From: DATJGR01 sp041739525
GTDB taxonomy: Bacteria > Pseudomonadota > Gammaproteobacteria > Pseudomonadales > Azotimanducaceae
Length of the DNA: 64,000 nucleotides
Direction: 5' to 3'
NCBI GenBank assembly: GCA_041739525.1
Contig: JBGSNQ010000131.1
Location: 25,369-89,368, forward strand
The notes beneath the pieces are model-generated. The model saw only the letters and a list, made by a program, of their open reading frames with translations, was not told where the DNA came from and searched no databases. Below are positions 36,149 through 45,493 of the stretch, in pieces; position 1 is the first letter of the stretch, and each line of letters starts with the position of its first letter. The translations under genes and the position numbers were made by a program.

Positions 36149-36943
36149 AAGCAGAGGGTGATCACCGCGCTGATCGCAGCGCCGACGGTGATCGCCGCCA
36201 TCTTCCTTCTACCGCTCACTGCATTCGCTGCCGTGTTTCTCGTGCTGGCGGGACTCGGTGTGTTCGAGTGGGCCAATCTTGCGGGTCTGCGTTCGATCGC
36301 CGCAAAGGCGGTCTACGTCGGCGTCTACGGGCTGATCGGATATGCGTTACTGAACGCGCCGGCGCTGTGGCCCACCGTTCTGCAGTACGTGGTCGCGTTC
36401 TGGGTGCTGGCAGCCGTGGTTGTACTGACGTTCCCGGCGAGTGGCCAGGCGCTGATTCGTCCCGTGCTGATGCCGGCCGGCTACGTTGCATTCGTCGGTG
36501 CGTGGCTTGCGCTGGTTACGCTGCTCGTTGCAGGCGGTCCGTGGCTGATTCTGTGGGTGTTGGTGGTGGTGTGGGCGGCCGATATCGGCGCGTACTTTGC
36601 GGGCAGGCAATTCGGCCGGCGCAAACTCGCGCTGCTGGTGAGCCCGGGTAAGACCTGGGAAGGCGCGCTGGGTGGCACGGCACTGTCGGTGCTGCTCGGT
36701 TCATTGATGGGTGCGACCGTGCCGGCGTTGCATACCGTCGCACCGGAACTGTGGCAGTGGGTTGTCGGTTCGCTCGTCATTGCGATCGTCTCGATATTCG
36801 GCGATCTGTTCGAAAGCGCGTTGAAGCGCGCGCGTGGTGTGAAGGATTCCGGCGGACTGTTTCCAGGTCATGGTGGCATGCTCGATCGTGTCGACTCGCT
36901 GATTGCGGCGTTGCCGTGTGTGGCGTTGGCGGTAGCGGCGTAG
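36143..36943 (+). CDS. cdsA: Phosphatidate cytidylyltransferase
   Basis: 266 residues starting MLKQRVITALIAAPTVIAAI. Seven to eight hydrophobic segments run through the protein. The signature SALKRARGVKDSGGLFPGHG and LDRVDS are near the C-terminus (Asp residues bind Mg2+). It makes CDP-diacylglycerol. dxr, which usually follows cdsA before rseP, is absent; a 170-nt spacer with a strong inverted repeat is found instead. No good ribosome-binding site is visible, the duplicated segment occupying that position. Confidence 0.95.
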   Translation: MLKQRVITALIAAPTVIAAIFLLPLTAFAAVFLVLAGLGVFEWANLAGLRSIAAKAVYVGVYGLIGYALLNAPALWPTVLQYVVAFWVLAAVVVLTFPASGQALIRPVLMPAGYVAFVGAWLALVTLLVAGGPWLILWVLVVVWAADIGAYFAGRQFGRRKLALLVSPGKTWEGALGGTALSVLLGSLMGATVPALHTVAPELWQWVVGSLVIAIVSIFGDLFESALKRARGVKDSGGLFPGHGGMLDRVDSLIAALPCVALAVAA

Positions 36944-36944
36944 C

Positions 36945-37004
36945 ACTGGTGTCGTCCTGTGGAAGTTTCGAGGTGCCCAGGAAGTTCAGGGACGCGACAC
37001 CAGT
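36945..37004 (+). other. Inverted repeat in the cdsA-rseP spacer
   Basis: ACTGGTGTCG (36945-36954) is exactly complementary to CGACACCAGT (36995-37004), giving a 10-bp outer stem over a 40-nt loop that contains two GGAAGTT copies. A second short repeat TACCA-AGC-TGGTA (37004-37016) abuts it, and TGGTATCAT (37012-37020) resembles an extended -10. Could be an attenuator/terminator for cdsA or a promoter-proximal element for rseP. Confidence 0.55.
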
Positions 37005-37113
37005 ACCAAGCTGGTATCATTCGCCGCCGTTCTGGCTGGCCGGATGCGATACGCGAAGCAACTTGCTGGTGCGGTTCCGGTCAAACAGCAGATATCTTCG
37101 GAATCGTTGACGC

Positions 37114-38442
37114 ATGCAAATCGCGCAGTACGTGTTCGCTCTCATCGTCACACTCGGCGTGCTCGTCACCGTTCACGAACTCGGCCACTTCCTGGTTGCC
37201 CGCTATTCCGGCGCGAAGGTCGTGCGGTTCTCTATCGGCTTCGGTCCCGCACTGTTTTCGCGGTTCGATCGCCGCGGTACCGAATTCGTAGTCGCTGCGA
37301 TGCCGCTCGGCGGCTACGTCAAGATTCTCGACGAGCGCGAAGGAGAGGTTGCGCCGCACGAAGCCGATAAGACCTTCAATCGTTTGTCACCGACCTGGCG
37401 TATTGCGTTCGCGCTGGGCGGACCCGCTGCCAACTTCATTCTCGCCATCGTCATCTATTGGGCGCTCTTCGTTGCCGGCAGCACCGACGTGGTGCCGATC
37501 ATCGCGGACCCCGCGCCCGAGACACCTGCATTCGCAGCCGGCCTGAAGGGTGGCGAAGAAATCGTTTCGGTGGATGGCGCAGTCACGCTGTCCTGGGCCG
37601 AGGTCAGCATGGCGCTGGCGTCGCGGCTCGGCGATTCCGGTTCGATCTCTATCGAGAGTCGCCAGCCTGGCAGCGCTGTCACCGACGTGCACCGAATGTC
37701 CATCCAGAACTGGCAGCGTGGTGCCGACGAGCCGGAGTTGTTCCGTTCGCTCGGCATGGTGCCGACGCTGGCTCCGATTCTCGGAACGATCCTCGACGAC
37801 GGTCCCGCAAAGGCGGCGGGGTTGCAAACGGGCGATCGAGTGACGTCGGTGGACGGTAAGCCGGTCAAAGAGTGGGCCGATTGGGTCGACGTGCTGCGCG
37901 CTGCGCCCGGAAAGTCCCTAACGATTGAATTCGAGCGCGACGGCATGCGCGACGTGCTCGTGCTCACCCCAAGTGAACGCACCGCTGCAGATGGCAGCGT
38001 GTACGGCTACGTCGGCGTAGCACCTTTGACGCGCGAAGTGAGATACGGCCCGTTCGCGGCGATTCCGATGAGCCTGCACGAAACGGCGTCGAAGACGATG
38101 ATGACGCTGGATCTGATGAAGAAGATGGTCACCGGACTCGTTTCGACGCGAAACCTGTCGGGGCCGATAACAATTGCGAAGGTAGCGGGCGATTCGGCGC
38201 GCACGGGTGGTTGGGAGAGTTTCCTGCGTGTGTTGGCGTTGCTCAGCATCAGCCTCGGTGTGCTGAACCTGTTGCCGATCCCGATTCTCGACGGCGGACA
38301 CGTGATGTTCTGTCTCGCCGAGATCGCGCTGCGCAAGCCGGTGCCGGATCGGGTGCAGGCGTGGGGCATGCAGATCGGTCTCGCCATCGTCGGCGGAATG
38401 ATGCTGCTCGCGTTCTATAACGACATCACACGACTATTCTGA
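37114..38442 (+). CDS. rseP: Site-2 (RIP) zinc metalloprotease RseP
   Basis: 442 residues. HELGH at residues 21-25 is the zinc-binding HExxH in the first membrane helix, and PILDGGH near residue 392 carries the third ligand region. Two PDZ domains lie in the periplasm, about residues 125-215 and 220-305. It performs intramembrane cleavage of RseA (encoded at 2910), releasing RpoE. Located immediately before bamA, linking stress signalling to outer-membrane assembly. Possible promoter upstream, see the spacer entry. Confidence 0.96.
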   Translation: MQIAQYVFALIVTLGVLVTVHELGHFLVARYSGAKVVRFSIGFGPALFSRFDRRGTEFVVAAMPLGGYVKILDEREGEVAPHEADKTFNRLSPTWRIAFALGGPAANFILAIVIYWALFVAGSTDVVPIIADPAPETPAFAAGLKGGEEIVSVDGAVTLSWAEVSMALASRLGDSGSISIESRQPGSAVTDVHRMSIQNWQRGADEPELFRSLGMVPTLAPILGTILDDGPAKAAGLQTGDRVTSVDGKPVKEWADWVDVLRAAPGKSLTIEFERDGMRDVLVLTPSERTAADGSVYGYVGVAPLTREVRYGPFAAIPMSLHETASKTMMTLDLMKKMVTGLVSTRNLSGPITIAKVAGDSARTGGWESFLRVLALLSISLGVLNLLPIPILDGGHVMFCLAEIALRKPVPDRVQAWGMQIGLAIVGGMMLLAFYNDITRLF

Positions 38443-38447
38443 TCTAA

Positions 38448-38477
38448 GGGGATCCATGTTCGGGGGATCGATGAAGC
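38448..38477 (+). repeat. Imperfect 15-bp tandem duplication of the bamA ribosome-binding site and start
   Basis: GGGGATCCATGTTCG (38448-38462) is followed directly by GGGGATCGATGAAGC (38463-38477); 10 of 15 positions agree, including a GGGGATC plus ATG in both. The units are in phase, so bamA has two equivalent start sites at 38456 and 38471. Confidence 0.5.
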
Positions 38478-40789
38478 GATGGCTCGCCATCGTGATGTTG
38501 TGGCCAAGCCTTGCGCTCGCGGACACCTTCACGGTCACGGACATTCGCATTCAGGGGCTGCAGCGCGTTTCCGCAGGAACCGTGTTCAATCTGTTGCCGG
38601 TGAACGTCGGCGATCAGGTCGACGAGGCGACGGTACGGCAGCTGATCCGTCTGTTGTTCCAATCGGGCTTTTTCCGCGACGTACGATTGCAGCGTGACGG
38701 CAATGCGCTGATCGTGACCGTGGTCGAACGTCCGGCAATCGACTCGATCGAACTCAAAGGCAACAAGTCCATCAAGACCGACGCGCTGATGGACGGACTT
38801 AGTAAGCAGGGTCTGAAAGAAGGCGAGATCTTCAAGCAATCGACGCTCGAACGCGTCGACCTCGAGCTGGAACGCCAATACGTAGCCCAAGGTCGGTACG
38901 GCGCGAGCATCGACACCAACGTAGAAGAACTGCCGCGCAACCGCGTCGCCATCCACATCGTGATCAAGGAAGGCAAGACGTCGACGATTCAGCATATCAA
39001 CGTGGTCGGCAATCACGCGTTCAGCGAGGCCGATCTGCTGGACGTTTTCGAACTCAAGACACCGAGCCTCTTCTCGTTCATCAAGAACGACGACAAGTAC
39101 TCGAAAGAAAAGCTGAAAGGCGACCTCGAGAAGCTCGAGTCCTACTACAAGGACCGCGGCTACGTCACGTTTGCAATCGACTCCACGCAGGTGAGCATCA
39201 CGCCCGACAAGCGGCACGTCTATCTGACTGTGAACGTAACGGAAGGCGGCGTATACAAGATCGACAAGGTGGAACTCGTCGGAGAACTGCACGACGTATC
39301 GCCGGACGCGTTGCGTTCGCTGTTACTCGTACAGACCGGCCAGACGTTCTCGGGCGCGCTGGTTACGGCTAGCGAAGAGCGGCTGACGCAAGCGCTAGGA
39401 AATTCCGGTTACACGTTTGCGAGTGCATCGGGCGTGCCGCAGGTTCACGACAACGGCACGGTTGACGTTCGCTTCATGGTCGAAGCCGGCAAGCGCGCTT
39501 ATGTTCGCCGCATCGAATTCAAAGGTAACTCCGTTACCCAGGATGAAGTGCTGCGCCGCGAGATGCGCCAGATGGAAGGTGGTTGGGCATCGACGGCACT
39601 CATCGAGCTGTCGAAGACGCGCCTCGAACGGCTTGGTTACTTCAAAGAAGTCAACGTCGAGACGCCGGAAGTGGCGGGTACCGACGACCAGGTCGACGTG
39701 AAATTTGCAGTCGAAGAACAACCGTCGGGCAGCATTTCCGCGACGTTGGGATACACACAGAGCTCCGGCCTGATCGTGGGTGCCGGATATCAGGAATCCA
39801 ACGTACTCGGCACAGGCAACAGCATGGCGCTGAACGTCAGCTGGAGTGAGTTCCAGCGGGCGGTCTCGTTCAACTACTTCAATCCGTACTTCACGCTCGA
39901 TGGCATCAGCCGCGGCTACAACCTGTTCTTCCGTCAGACCGACTACGAGCAGCAGAACCTCGCAACGTATTCGACCGATGCGTATGGCGCGGGTGTCAAT
40001 TTCGGTTTCCCCATCGGCGAGACGCAACGCATCGGCTTCGGGCTTACGGCCGAACACACGAAGTTGAAGGCGGGCGACTACGCTGCGCAGGAAATCACCG
40101 AGTTCATTGAGGACGAGGGCGACACGTTCCTGAACTTCAAGGCGAACCTGAGCTGGACCAGTTCGACGTTGAATCGAGGCTTGTTCCCGACGCGCGGTCG
40201 TTCGCAGACGTTAGCGCTGGAACTATCCGTTCCAGGAAGCGATCTCACGTTCTACAAGGTCGATTACAAGGATCAGGTCTACTTCCCGATCGCAGAAAAC
40301 TACGCGCTGCGGTTGCACGGTGAACTCGGTTACGGCAACAACTACGACGCGAGCAACGGTTTGCCGTTCTACGAGAACTTCTTCGCTGGCGGCTTTGGGT
40401 CGGTGCGCGGCTTCAAGCAGAACACGCTCGGTCCGTTGTCAACGCCTTCGCCATTCGACCCCTTCACGCAGAAGGGTCAGCCGTTCGGCGGCAACACGCT
40501 TGTGTTGGCGGGCGCCGAGATCATCTTCCCGATGCCGTTCGTCAAAGATGGCCGTTCGATGCGCCCCGTGTTGTTCATCGACTCAGGCAACGTCTTCAAC
40601 AGTGAATGCCCGAAGGTGAGCACTGTCTGCGACGAAATCGACCTGAATCTGCTGCGTTACTCGGTAGGCTTCAGCCTGACCTGGATCACAGGAATGGGGC
40701 CGATGACGTTCGGCATCGCGAAGGCGTTCAACTACAGCGATAGCGACGAAACGGAGTTCTTCCAGTTTGAGCTAGGCCGAACGTTCTGA
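38471..40789 (+). CDS. bamA: Outer-membrane protein assembly factor BamA
   Basis: 772 residues from ATG 38471; ATG 38456 adds five residues. The signal peptide (MKRWLAIVMLWPSLALA, cleavage before DTFTV) follows best from 38471. Five POTRA repeats occupy about residues 20-420, then a 16-strand barrel with RGFKQNTLGP-type VRGFKQNTLGPLS (the VRGF/Y loop 6 motif) and terminal phenylalanine (FQFELGRTF). Central subunit of the BAM complex. Neighbours skp, rseP and the lpx genes fit. Confidence 0.97.
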   Translation: MKRWLAIVMLWPSLALADTFTVTDIRIQGLQRVSAGTVFNLLPVNVGDQVDEATVRQLIRLLFQSGFFRDVRLQRDGNALIVTVVERPAIDSIELKGNKSIKTDALMDGLSKQGLKEGEIFKQSTLERVDLELERQYVAQGRYGASIDTNVEELPRNRVAIHIVIKEGKTSTIQHINVVGNHAFSEADLLDVFELKTPSLFSFIKNDDKYSKEKLKGDLEKLESYYKDRGYVTFAIDSTQVSITPDKRHVYLTVNVTEGGVYKIDKVELVGELHDVSPDALRSLLLVQTGQTFSGALVTASEERLTQALGNSGYTFASASGVPQVHDNGTVDVRFMVEAGKRAYVRRIEFKGNSVTQDEVLRREMRQMEGGWASTALIELSKTRLERLGYFKEVNVETPEVAGTDDQVDVKFAVEEQPSGSISATLGYTQSSGLIVGAGYQESNVLGTGNSMALNVSWSEFQRAVSFNYFNPYFTLDGISRGYNLFFRQTDYEQQNLATYSTDAYGAGVNFGFPIGETQRIGFGLTAEHTKLKAGDYAAQEITEFIEDEGDTFLNFKANLSWTSSTLNRGLFPTRGRSQTLALELSVPGSDLTFYKVDYKDQVYFPIAENYALRLHGELGYGNNYDASNGLPFYENFFAGGFGSVRGFKQNTLGPLSTPSPFDPFTQKGQPFGGNTLVLAGAEIIFPMPFVKDGRSMRPVLFIDSGNVFNSECPKVSTVCDEIDLNLLRYSVGFSLTWITGMGPMTFGIAKAFNYSDSDETEFFQFELGRTF

Positions 40790-40848
40790 TGTAACATGCG
40801 CCGCGTCGTTTAACCCCAGTTCCGACCAGTCCTGAAAGGAGACCTCCG

Positions 40849-41355
40849 GTGTCGAAGATTTTTCGCTTGGTGCTGCTCCCCGTATTGCTGCTGACGGCCG
40901 GCAGCGCATTTGCCGAATTGAAGATCGCCGTAGTGAACGTGCAGCGCGCAATCGGCGAATCCAACGAGGCAAAGGCGCTCATTGCCAAGCTGGAGGCCGA
41001 TACGTCAGCCGATCAAGCGGCCATCAAGGCGCTCGGCGCCGACATCACCAAGGTGCAGGAGAAGTTCAACAAGGACGGCGACGTGATGAGCGACGCCGAG
41101 AAGCGCAAGCTGCAGAAAGAGATCGAAGACAAGCAGATCGACTATCAGTTTCGCGTCAACAAATTCCAGAAGACCGTGAACGAACGGCAGCAGGAAATTC
41201 TGTCGCAGATGGCACCGAAGCTCGACGCGGTGCTGCAGGACATCATTGCGAAAGATCAGTATGACCTCGTGATTCACCGTCAGAACGTCGTGTACATCAA
41301 CGCGAAGTACGACATCACGGCGCAGGTCACGGAGTTGCTGAATCAGAAGAAGTAA
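40849..41355 (+). CDS. skp: Periplasmic chaperone Skp/OmpH
   Basis: 168 residues from GTG 40849 with GAAAGGAG upstream. Signal peptide ending TAGSAFA|ELK; mature protein begins LKIAVVNVQRAIGES. Long charged helices (about residues 45-110) form the tentacles, with the rest beta-sheet. Binds unfolded outer-membrane proteins on their way to BamA. Its TAA overlaps the lpxD ATG (TAATG). Confidence 0.93.
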   Translation: MSKIFRLVLLPVLLLTAGSAFAELKIAVVNVQRAIGESNEAKALIAKLEADTSADQAAIKALGADITKVQEKFNKDGDVMSDAEKRKLQKEIEDKQIDYQFRVNKFQKTVNERQQEILSQMAPKLDAVLQDIIAKDQYDLVIHRQNVVYINAKYDITAQVTELLNQKK

Positions 41356-42386
41356 TGGCTGGGGTCACCTACACACTTGGTGAACTAGCTCAGCGGATCG
41401 ATGCCCGCGTCGAAGGCGATGCGGACGCCCGCGTCAGCGGCCTGGGCAGCCTGTCGAATGCGGCGCCGGGTCAGCTGACACATTTCTCCAGTCGCGCATA
41501 CCGTCATTTCCTTGCACATACGAAGGCGACAGCCGTCATTCTGAAGGCGGAGGATCTGGCGCAGTGTCCAACGCATGCGCTCGTGACCCGCAACCCCTAC
41601 CTTGCATTCGCACGACTGTCGGTCCTCTTCGCTACTGACGAAGTGCCGCAGCCGCGCGTGCATCAATCGGCACTCGTCGACCCGACTTCGCATCTGGGCG
41701 ATGGTGTTTCGATCGGCCCTAACACAGTCGTTGGTGCGCGTTGCACGATCGGCAATCGTGTCGTCATCGGTGCCAATTGCGTGATCGGCGAAGACTGCAA
41801 ACTCGGTGACGACACACGCTTGATGGCGTCAGTGACGTTGTATCGGCGCGTGCGCATCGGCTTGCGGGGCGTAGTGCATAGCGGCGCCGTCATCGGTGCG
41901 GATGGATTTGGCTTCGTCCCTGATGAACGCGGCCGGCAACAGGAGATCGCACAGGTGGGCGGCGTTGTGCTCGGCGACGATGTCAGCGTCGGTGCAGCGA
42001 CTACGATCGATCGCGGCGCCATCGACGACACCATCGTCGGCTCCGGCGTGAAGATCGATAACCAGGTTCAGATCGGGCACAACTGCGAGATTGGCGATCA
42101 CACCGTCATCTGCGGCTGTGTTGGAATTGTTGGGAGCACGCGCGTCGGGCGCCACTGCATTCTGGCCGGTGGCGTCGGTGTGGGTGGCGACGGACCGATC
42201 CAGATTGCAGATCGCGTGATCGTCAGCGGAATGACGCACGTGAGCCGCTCAATCGTGAAGTCTGGTGTCTATTCAGGGGGCGTGTTACATAGTGCAACAC
42301 TCAAGTGGAAGCGCAATGCCATCAGATTTGCGGAACTCGACGACTTGGCGAAGCGAGTCAGACAGCTCGAAAAGTCGCGTCGATAG
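41355..42386 (+). CDS. lpxD: UDP-3-O-acylglucosamine N-acyltransferase
   Basis: 343 residues. N-terminal uridine-binding domain (YTLGELAQRIDARVEGD) and a left-handed beta-helix of hexapeptide repeats with VVIGANCVIGEDCKLGDD, and the active site His region VQIGHNCEIGDH. Third step of lipid A synthesis. It overlaps skp by 1 nt. Confidence 0.96.
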   Translation: MAGVTYTLGELAQRIDARVEGDADARVSGLGSLSNAAPGQLTHFSSRAYRHFLAHTKATAVILKAEDLAQCPTHALVTRNPYLAFARLSVLFATDEVPQPRVHQSALVDPTSHLGDGVSIGPNTVVGARCTIGNRVVIGANCVIGEDCKLGDDTRLMASVTLYRRVRIGLRGVVHSGAVIGADGFGFVPDERGRQQEIAQVGGVVLGDDVSVGAATTIDRGAIDDTIVGSGVKIDNQVQIGHNCEIGDHTVICGCVGIVGSTRVGRHCILAGGVGVGGDGPIQIADRVIVSGMTHVSRSIVKSGVYSGGVLHSATLKWKRNAIRFAELDDLAKRVRQLEKSRR

Positions 42387-42452
42387 CCGCTCGGCGCTGC
42401 AACAGCAAATTCACGTTGCCAACGACCGCAGCGTGCCGCGAGGAACGTGGAG

Positions 42453-42887
42453 ATGATGGGCATCAAGGAAATCGCGGAGTACCTGCCGCACCGGTATCCG
42501 TTCCTGCTGGTCGACCGGGTCGTTTCCTTCGTTCCAGGCGAAACCATCAAGGGCTTCAAGAACATCAGCGTGAATGAGATGTTTTTCAACGGCCATTTTC
42601 CCGGTAACCCCGTCATGCCCGGAGTACTCATCGTCGAAGCGATGGCGCAGTTGTCCGGCATTCTCGCATTCAAGACGAAGAACCGAGGACCGGCCGATGC
42701 GATGTACTACCTCGGCGGCGTCGACCATGCCCGCTTCAAACGACTCGTTGTACCCGGCGATCGGCTCGACATGGAGTCGAAGATCATCGCGGACAGGCGC
42801 AACGTCATGAAGTTCGCCTGCAATGCCTACGTGGAAGGCGATCTCGCGTGCGAAGCGGAAGTGATCTGCGTTGGAAAGGAAGTGTAG
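42453..42887 (+). CDS. fabZ: 3-hydroxyacyl-ACP dehydratase FabZ
   Basis: 144 residues from ATG 42453; GTG 42447 and ATG 42456 are alternatives, but GAGGAA (42439-42444) is best placed for 42453. Hot-dog fold with catalytic His in LPHRYPFLLVDRV and Glu in FFNGHFPGNPVMPGVLIVEAMAQ. Dehydrates 3-hydroxyacyl-ACP. Lies in the lpxD-fabZ-lpxA-lpxB order. Confidence 0.96.
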   Translation: MMGIKEIAEYLPHRYPFLLVDRVVSFVPGETIKGFKNISVNEMFFNGHFPGNPVMPGVLIVEAMAQLSGILAFKTKNRGPADAMYYLGGVDHARFKRLVVPGDRLDMESKIIADRRNVMKFACNAYVEGDLACEAEVICVGKEV

Positions 42888-42921
42888 TGCCTGAACGGCC
42901 CAGCCATAGGGCGGTGCGGCG

Positions 42922-43716
42922 GTGATCGATCCGCGCGCGATCGTCGACCCCAGCGCGGTGATCGGCGCGGATGTATCCATCGGACCCTGGACGATCGTCG
43001 GCGCAAACGTCGAAGTCGGCGACGGTTGTCGGATTGCGTCGCACGTCATCCTGAAGGGACCGACCCGAATCGGCCGACGCAATCGTATCTTCCAGTTTGC
43101 AACCGTTGGCGAAGACACGCCTGCGCTCGCCTATAACGGTGAACCGACGACTCTGCAGATCGGCGACGACAACGTCATCCGCGAAGGTGTAACGATCCAT
43201 CGCGGCACGGTGCAGGGGCAGGGACGTACCGTCATCGGTAACCACAACCTGCTGATGGCGTACGTGCACGTCGGCCACGACTGCACGCTCGGCAACCACG
43301 TCATCATGGCGAACAACGCATCGGTGTCGGGCCACGTGCTGGTGGGCGACTACGCAAACTTCGGTGGCTATGCCGGCATTCCGCAGTATCGCCACATAGG
43401 TGCGCACGCCCACATCGGCGGAATGAGTCTGGTGCTGAAGGACGTGCCGGCTTTCGTGACGGTAAGCGGCAATCCGGCCGGGGCGGTGGGTCTCAACATC
43501 GAGGGAATGCGCCGACGCGGTATCGGTGATGCGGCGGTCGCTGCACTGCGCGAGGCATACCGTGTCGTTTACGGGAACAAGCTCACCGTGAAGGAAGCAC
43601 TGGATGAAATCACGCCGCTTGCCGACCGGCATCCGGAAGTCCGTCTGTTCATGAGCAGCGTCGCCGAGTCGCGATGGGGGATCATTCGCGGCCGTCGTGA
43701 GGGCAACGGCGATTGA
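42922..43716 (+). CDS. lpxA: UDP-N-acetylglucosamine O-acyltransferase
   Basis: 264 residues from GTG 42922. Hexapeptide beta-helix (IDPRAIVDPSAVIGADVSIG), catalytic His in LMAYVHVGHDCTLGNH, and C-terminal helical domain. First step of lipid A synthesis. Its 3' end overlaps lpxB by 20 nt. Confidence 0.96.
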   Translation: MIDPRAIVDPSAVIGADVSIGPWTIVGANVEVGDGCRIASHVILKGPTRIGRRNRIFQFATVGEDTPALAYNGEPTTLQIGDDNVIREGVTIHRGTVQGQGRTVIGNHNLLMAYVHVGHDCTLGNHVIMANNASVSGHVLVGDYANFGGYAGIPQYRHIGAHAHIGGMSLVLKDVPAFVTVSGNPAGAVGLNIEGMRRRGIGDAAVAALREAYRVVYGNKLTVKEALDEITPLADRHPEVRLFMSSVAESRWGIIRGRREGNGD

Positions 43717-44860
43717 ACAACGGGTCCTCAACGTCGGCATACTCGCGGGTGAACCTTCCGGAGATCTGTTGGGCGCAGGGCTGATGCATGCGCTTCGCGC
43801 GCGTGTGCCCGACGTGCGGTTCCGGGGTGTCGGTGGTCCGTTGATGCTGGCCGCGGGGCTCGAATCGCTGGCCCCGATGTCGACATTCGCAATGAATGGT
43901 TTCGTCGAGCCGGTGAAGCGGTTTCCGCGTTTGCTGCGTGTGATTCGATCGTTGCGAGCCAGCTACCTGGACGATCGCCCCGACGTGTTCGTCGGCGTCG
44001 ACTTCAACGTCTTCAATCTGTTGCTCGAACGTCTGCTGAAACGGCGCGGCATCGTCACGGCGCACTACGTGAGCCCATCGGTGTACGCGTGGCGACGCGG
44101 CCGCGTAAAGAGGATCGGTCGTGCGACCGACCTCGTGATGACGCTGTATCCGTTCGAACCACCGTTGTACGCATCACAGGGTGTGCGCGCCGAATTCGTC
44201 GGCCATCCACTGGCCGATTCGATCGAACCCGTCGACCGCACGGCAGCCGCGCGCGCAGAGCTCGGCATGTCGAACGACCAGCTCGTAGTTGCGCTGCTGC
44301 CCGGCAGTCGCATGTCGGAACTTCGGGCGCATGCGGAACTGTTTCTGCAGACAGCAGAAATAGTCGAGAAAACACTGGAGCGGCGCGACACGGTGTTTCT
44401 GGTACCGTGCGTCGACGAGCGGTCGCGGCAGGCGATCGAGGCGCTCGCTGCGCGATTTCCAACGCTCACGTTGCGTGTGTTGCCGACGAACGCGCATCTT
44501 GCACTTGCTGCATCCGACGTCGCGTTGGTCAAGTCCGGCACCGGCTCGCTCGAAGCGATGCTGTTCGGTAAACCAATGGTAGTGACGTACCGGCTCGGCG
44601 CGTTAAGCTACGCAATCGTGAAAGCGCTGCTACGCACACCGTTCGTCGCGTTGCCCAACATCCTGGCGGGCCGGCGTCTTGTCCCCGAACTTCTACAACA
44701 CGCTGCACAACCACAACGACTCGCCGACGCGCTGATCACCGAACTGGAACGCGGCCGTGCCGGCAAACACCTAACGGACTTTCGTATGCTGCATGGATCG
44801 CTGCGCCGCGGCGCAAACCAGCGCGCCGCCGAAGCGGTGCTCAAGTTGATCGATCGCTGA
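43697..44860 (+). CDS. lpxB: Lipid-A-disaccharide synthase
   Basis: 387 residues from GTG 43697. GT19 family: VGILAGEPSGDLLGAGLMHAL at the N-terminus, VGVDFNVFNLLLERLLKRRG, HYVSPSVYAWRRGRVKRI, EFVGHPLADSI, ALLPGSRMSEL and SGTGSLEAMLFGKPMVVTYR. Condenses UDP-diacylglucosamine with lipid X. Starts inside the lpxA end, and its stop overlaps rnhB by 1 nt. Confidence 0.96.
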   Translation: MRATAIEQRVLNVGILAGEPSGDLLGAGLMHALRARVPDVRFRGVGGPLMLAAGLESLAPMSTFAMNGFVEPVKRFPRLLRVIRSLRASYLDDRPDVFVGVDFNVFNLLLERLLKRRGIVTAHYVSPSVYAWRRGRVKRIGRATDLVMTLYPFEPPLYASQGVRAEFVGHPLADSIEPVDRTAAARAELGMSNDQLVVALLPGSRMSELRAHAELFLQTAEIVEKTLERRDTVFLVPCVDERSRQAIEALAARFPTLTLRVLPTNAHLALAASDVALVKSGTGSLEAMLFGKPMVVTYRLGALSYAIVKALLRTPFVALPNILAGRRLVPELLQHAAQPQRLADALITELERGRAGKHLTDFRMLHGSLRRGANQRAAEAVLKLIDR

Positions 44861-45489
44861 TGGATCTCTTCGACGATCAACCCACCCCCGTTCTGATGCT
44901 CGCAGGCGTCGATGAAGTCGGCCGCGGCCCGCTCGCGGGTCCGGTCATTGCGGCTGCGGTGATCCTCGATCCGTCGCGACCGATCACCGGCTTGCGCGAT
45001 TCAAAGAAACTCACGGCCGCGCGGCGCGCGGAACTCGCCGAGATTATCGAATCGCAGGCGCTCGCAGTGGGTGTGGGTCGGGCCGAAGTGGCCGAGATCG
45101 ATCTGCTCAACATCTTGCGCGCGAGCTTGCTCGCCATGGAACGCGCCGTTGCGAATCTCGCCCTGCAGCCCGACGTCGTCTACGTCGACGGCAACATCAC
45201 GCCGACGCTTGCCATGCCGGCCGTTGCGATCGTCGGTGGCGACGATCGTGTTGCGTCGATCAGCGCGGCATCGATCGTTGCGAAGGTCATTCGCGATCGG
45301 GAAATGGACAGGGCGGCAGCTCACTATCCGAACTACGGCTTCGAGCGGCACAAGGGCTATGCCACCGCCGCGCATCTCGAGGCACTCGAGCGGTTCGGGC
45401 CGAGTCCGCTGCACCGCATGAGTTTCGCGCCGATTCGGGTATCGACGTTCGAGACGAACGCCGTGGTGATGTTCGAAACCGAGGCGTGA
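44860..45489 (+). CDS. rnhB: Ribonuclease HII
   Basis: 209 residues. AGVDEVGRGPLAGPVIAA with catalytic Asp18 and Glu19, YVDGNITPTLAMP, and ASIVAKVIRDREMD. Cuts RNA-DNA hybrids, including at single ribonucleotides. Starts TGATG with lpxB and lies 4 nt before dnaE. Confidence 0.96.
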   Translation: MDLFDDQPTPVLMLAGVDEVGRGPLAGPVIAAAVILDPSRPITGLRDSKKLTAARRAELAEIIESQALAVGVGRAEVAEIDLLNILRASLLAMERAVANLALQPDVVYVDGNITPTLAMPAVAIVGGDDRVASISAASIVAKVIRDREMDRAAAHYPNYGFERHKGYATAAHLEALERFGPSPLHRMSFAPIRVSTFETNAVVMFETEA

Positions 45490-45493
45490 CGCG

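Noticed and set aside
36961..36990. Sigma-E promoter upstream of rseP (GGAAGTT resembling GGAACTT)
   Set aside because: The conserved C is G in both copies and no TCAAA-type -10 lies at the correct distance.
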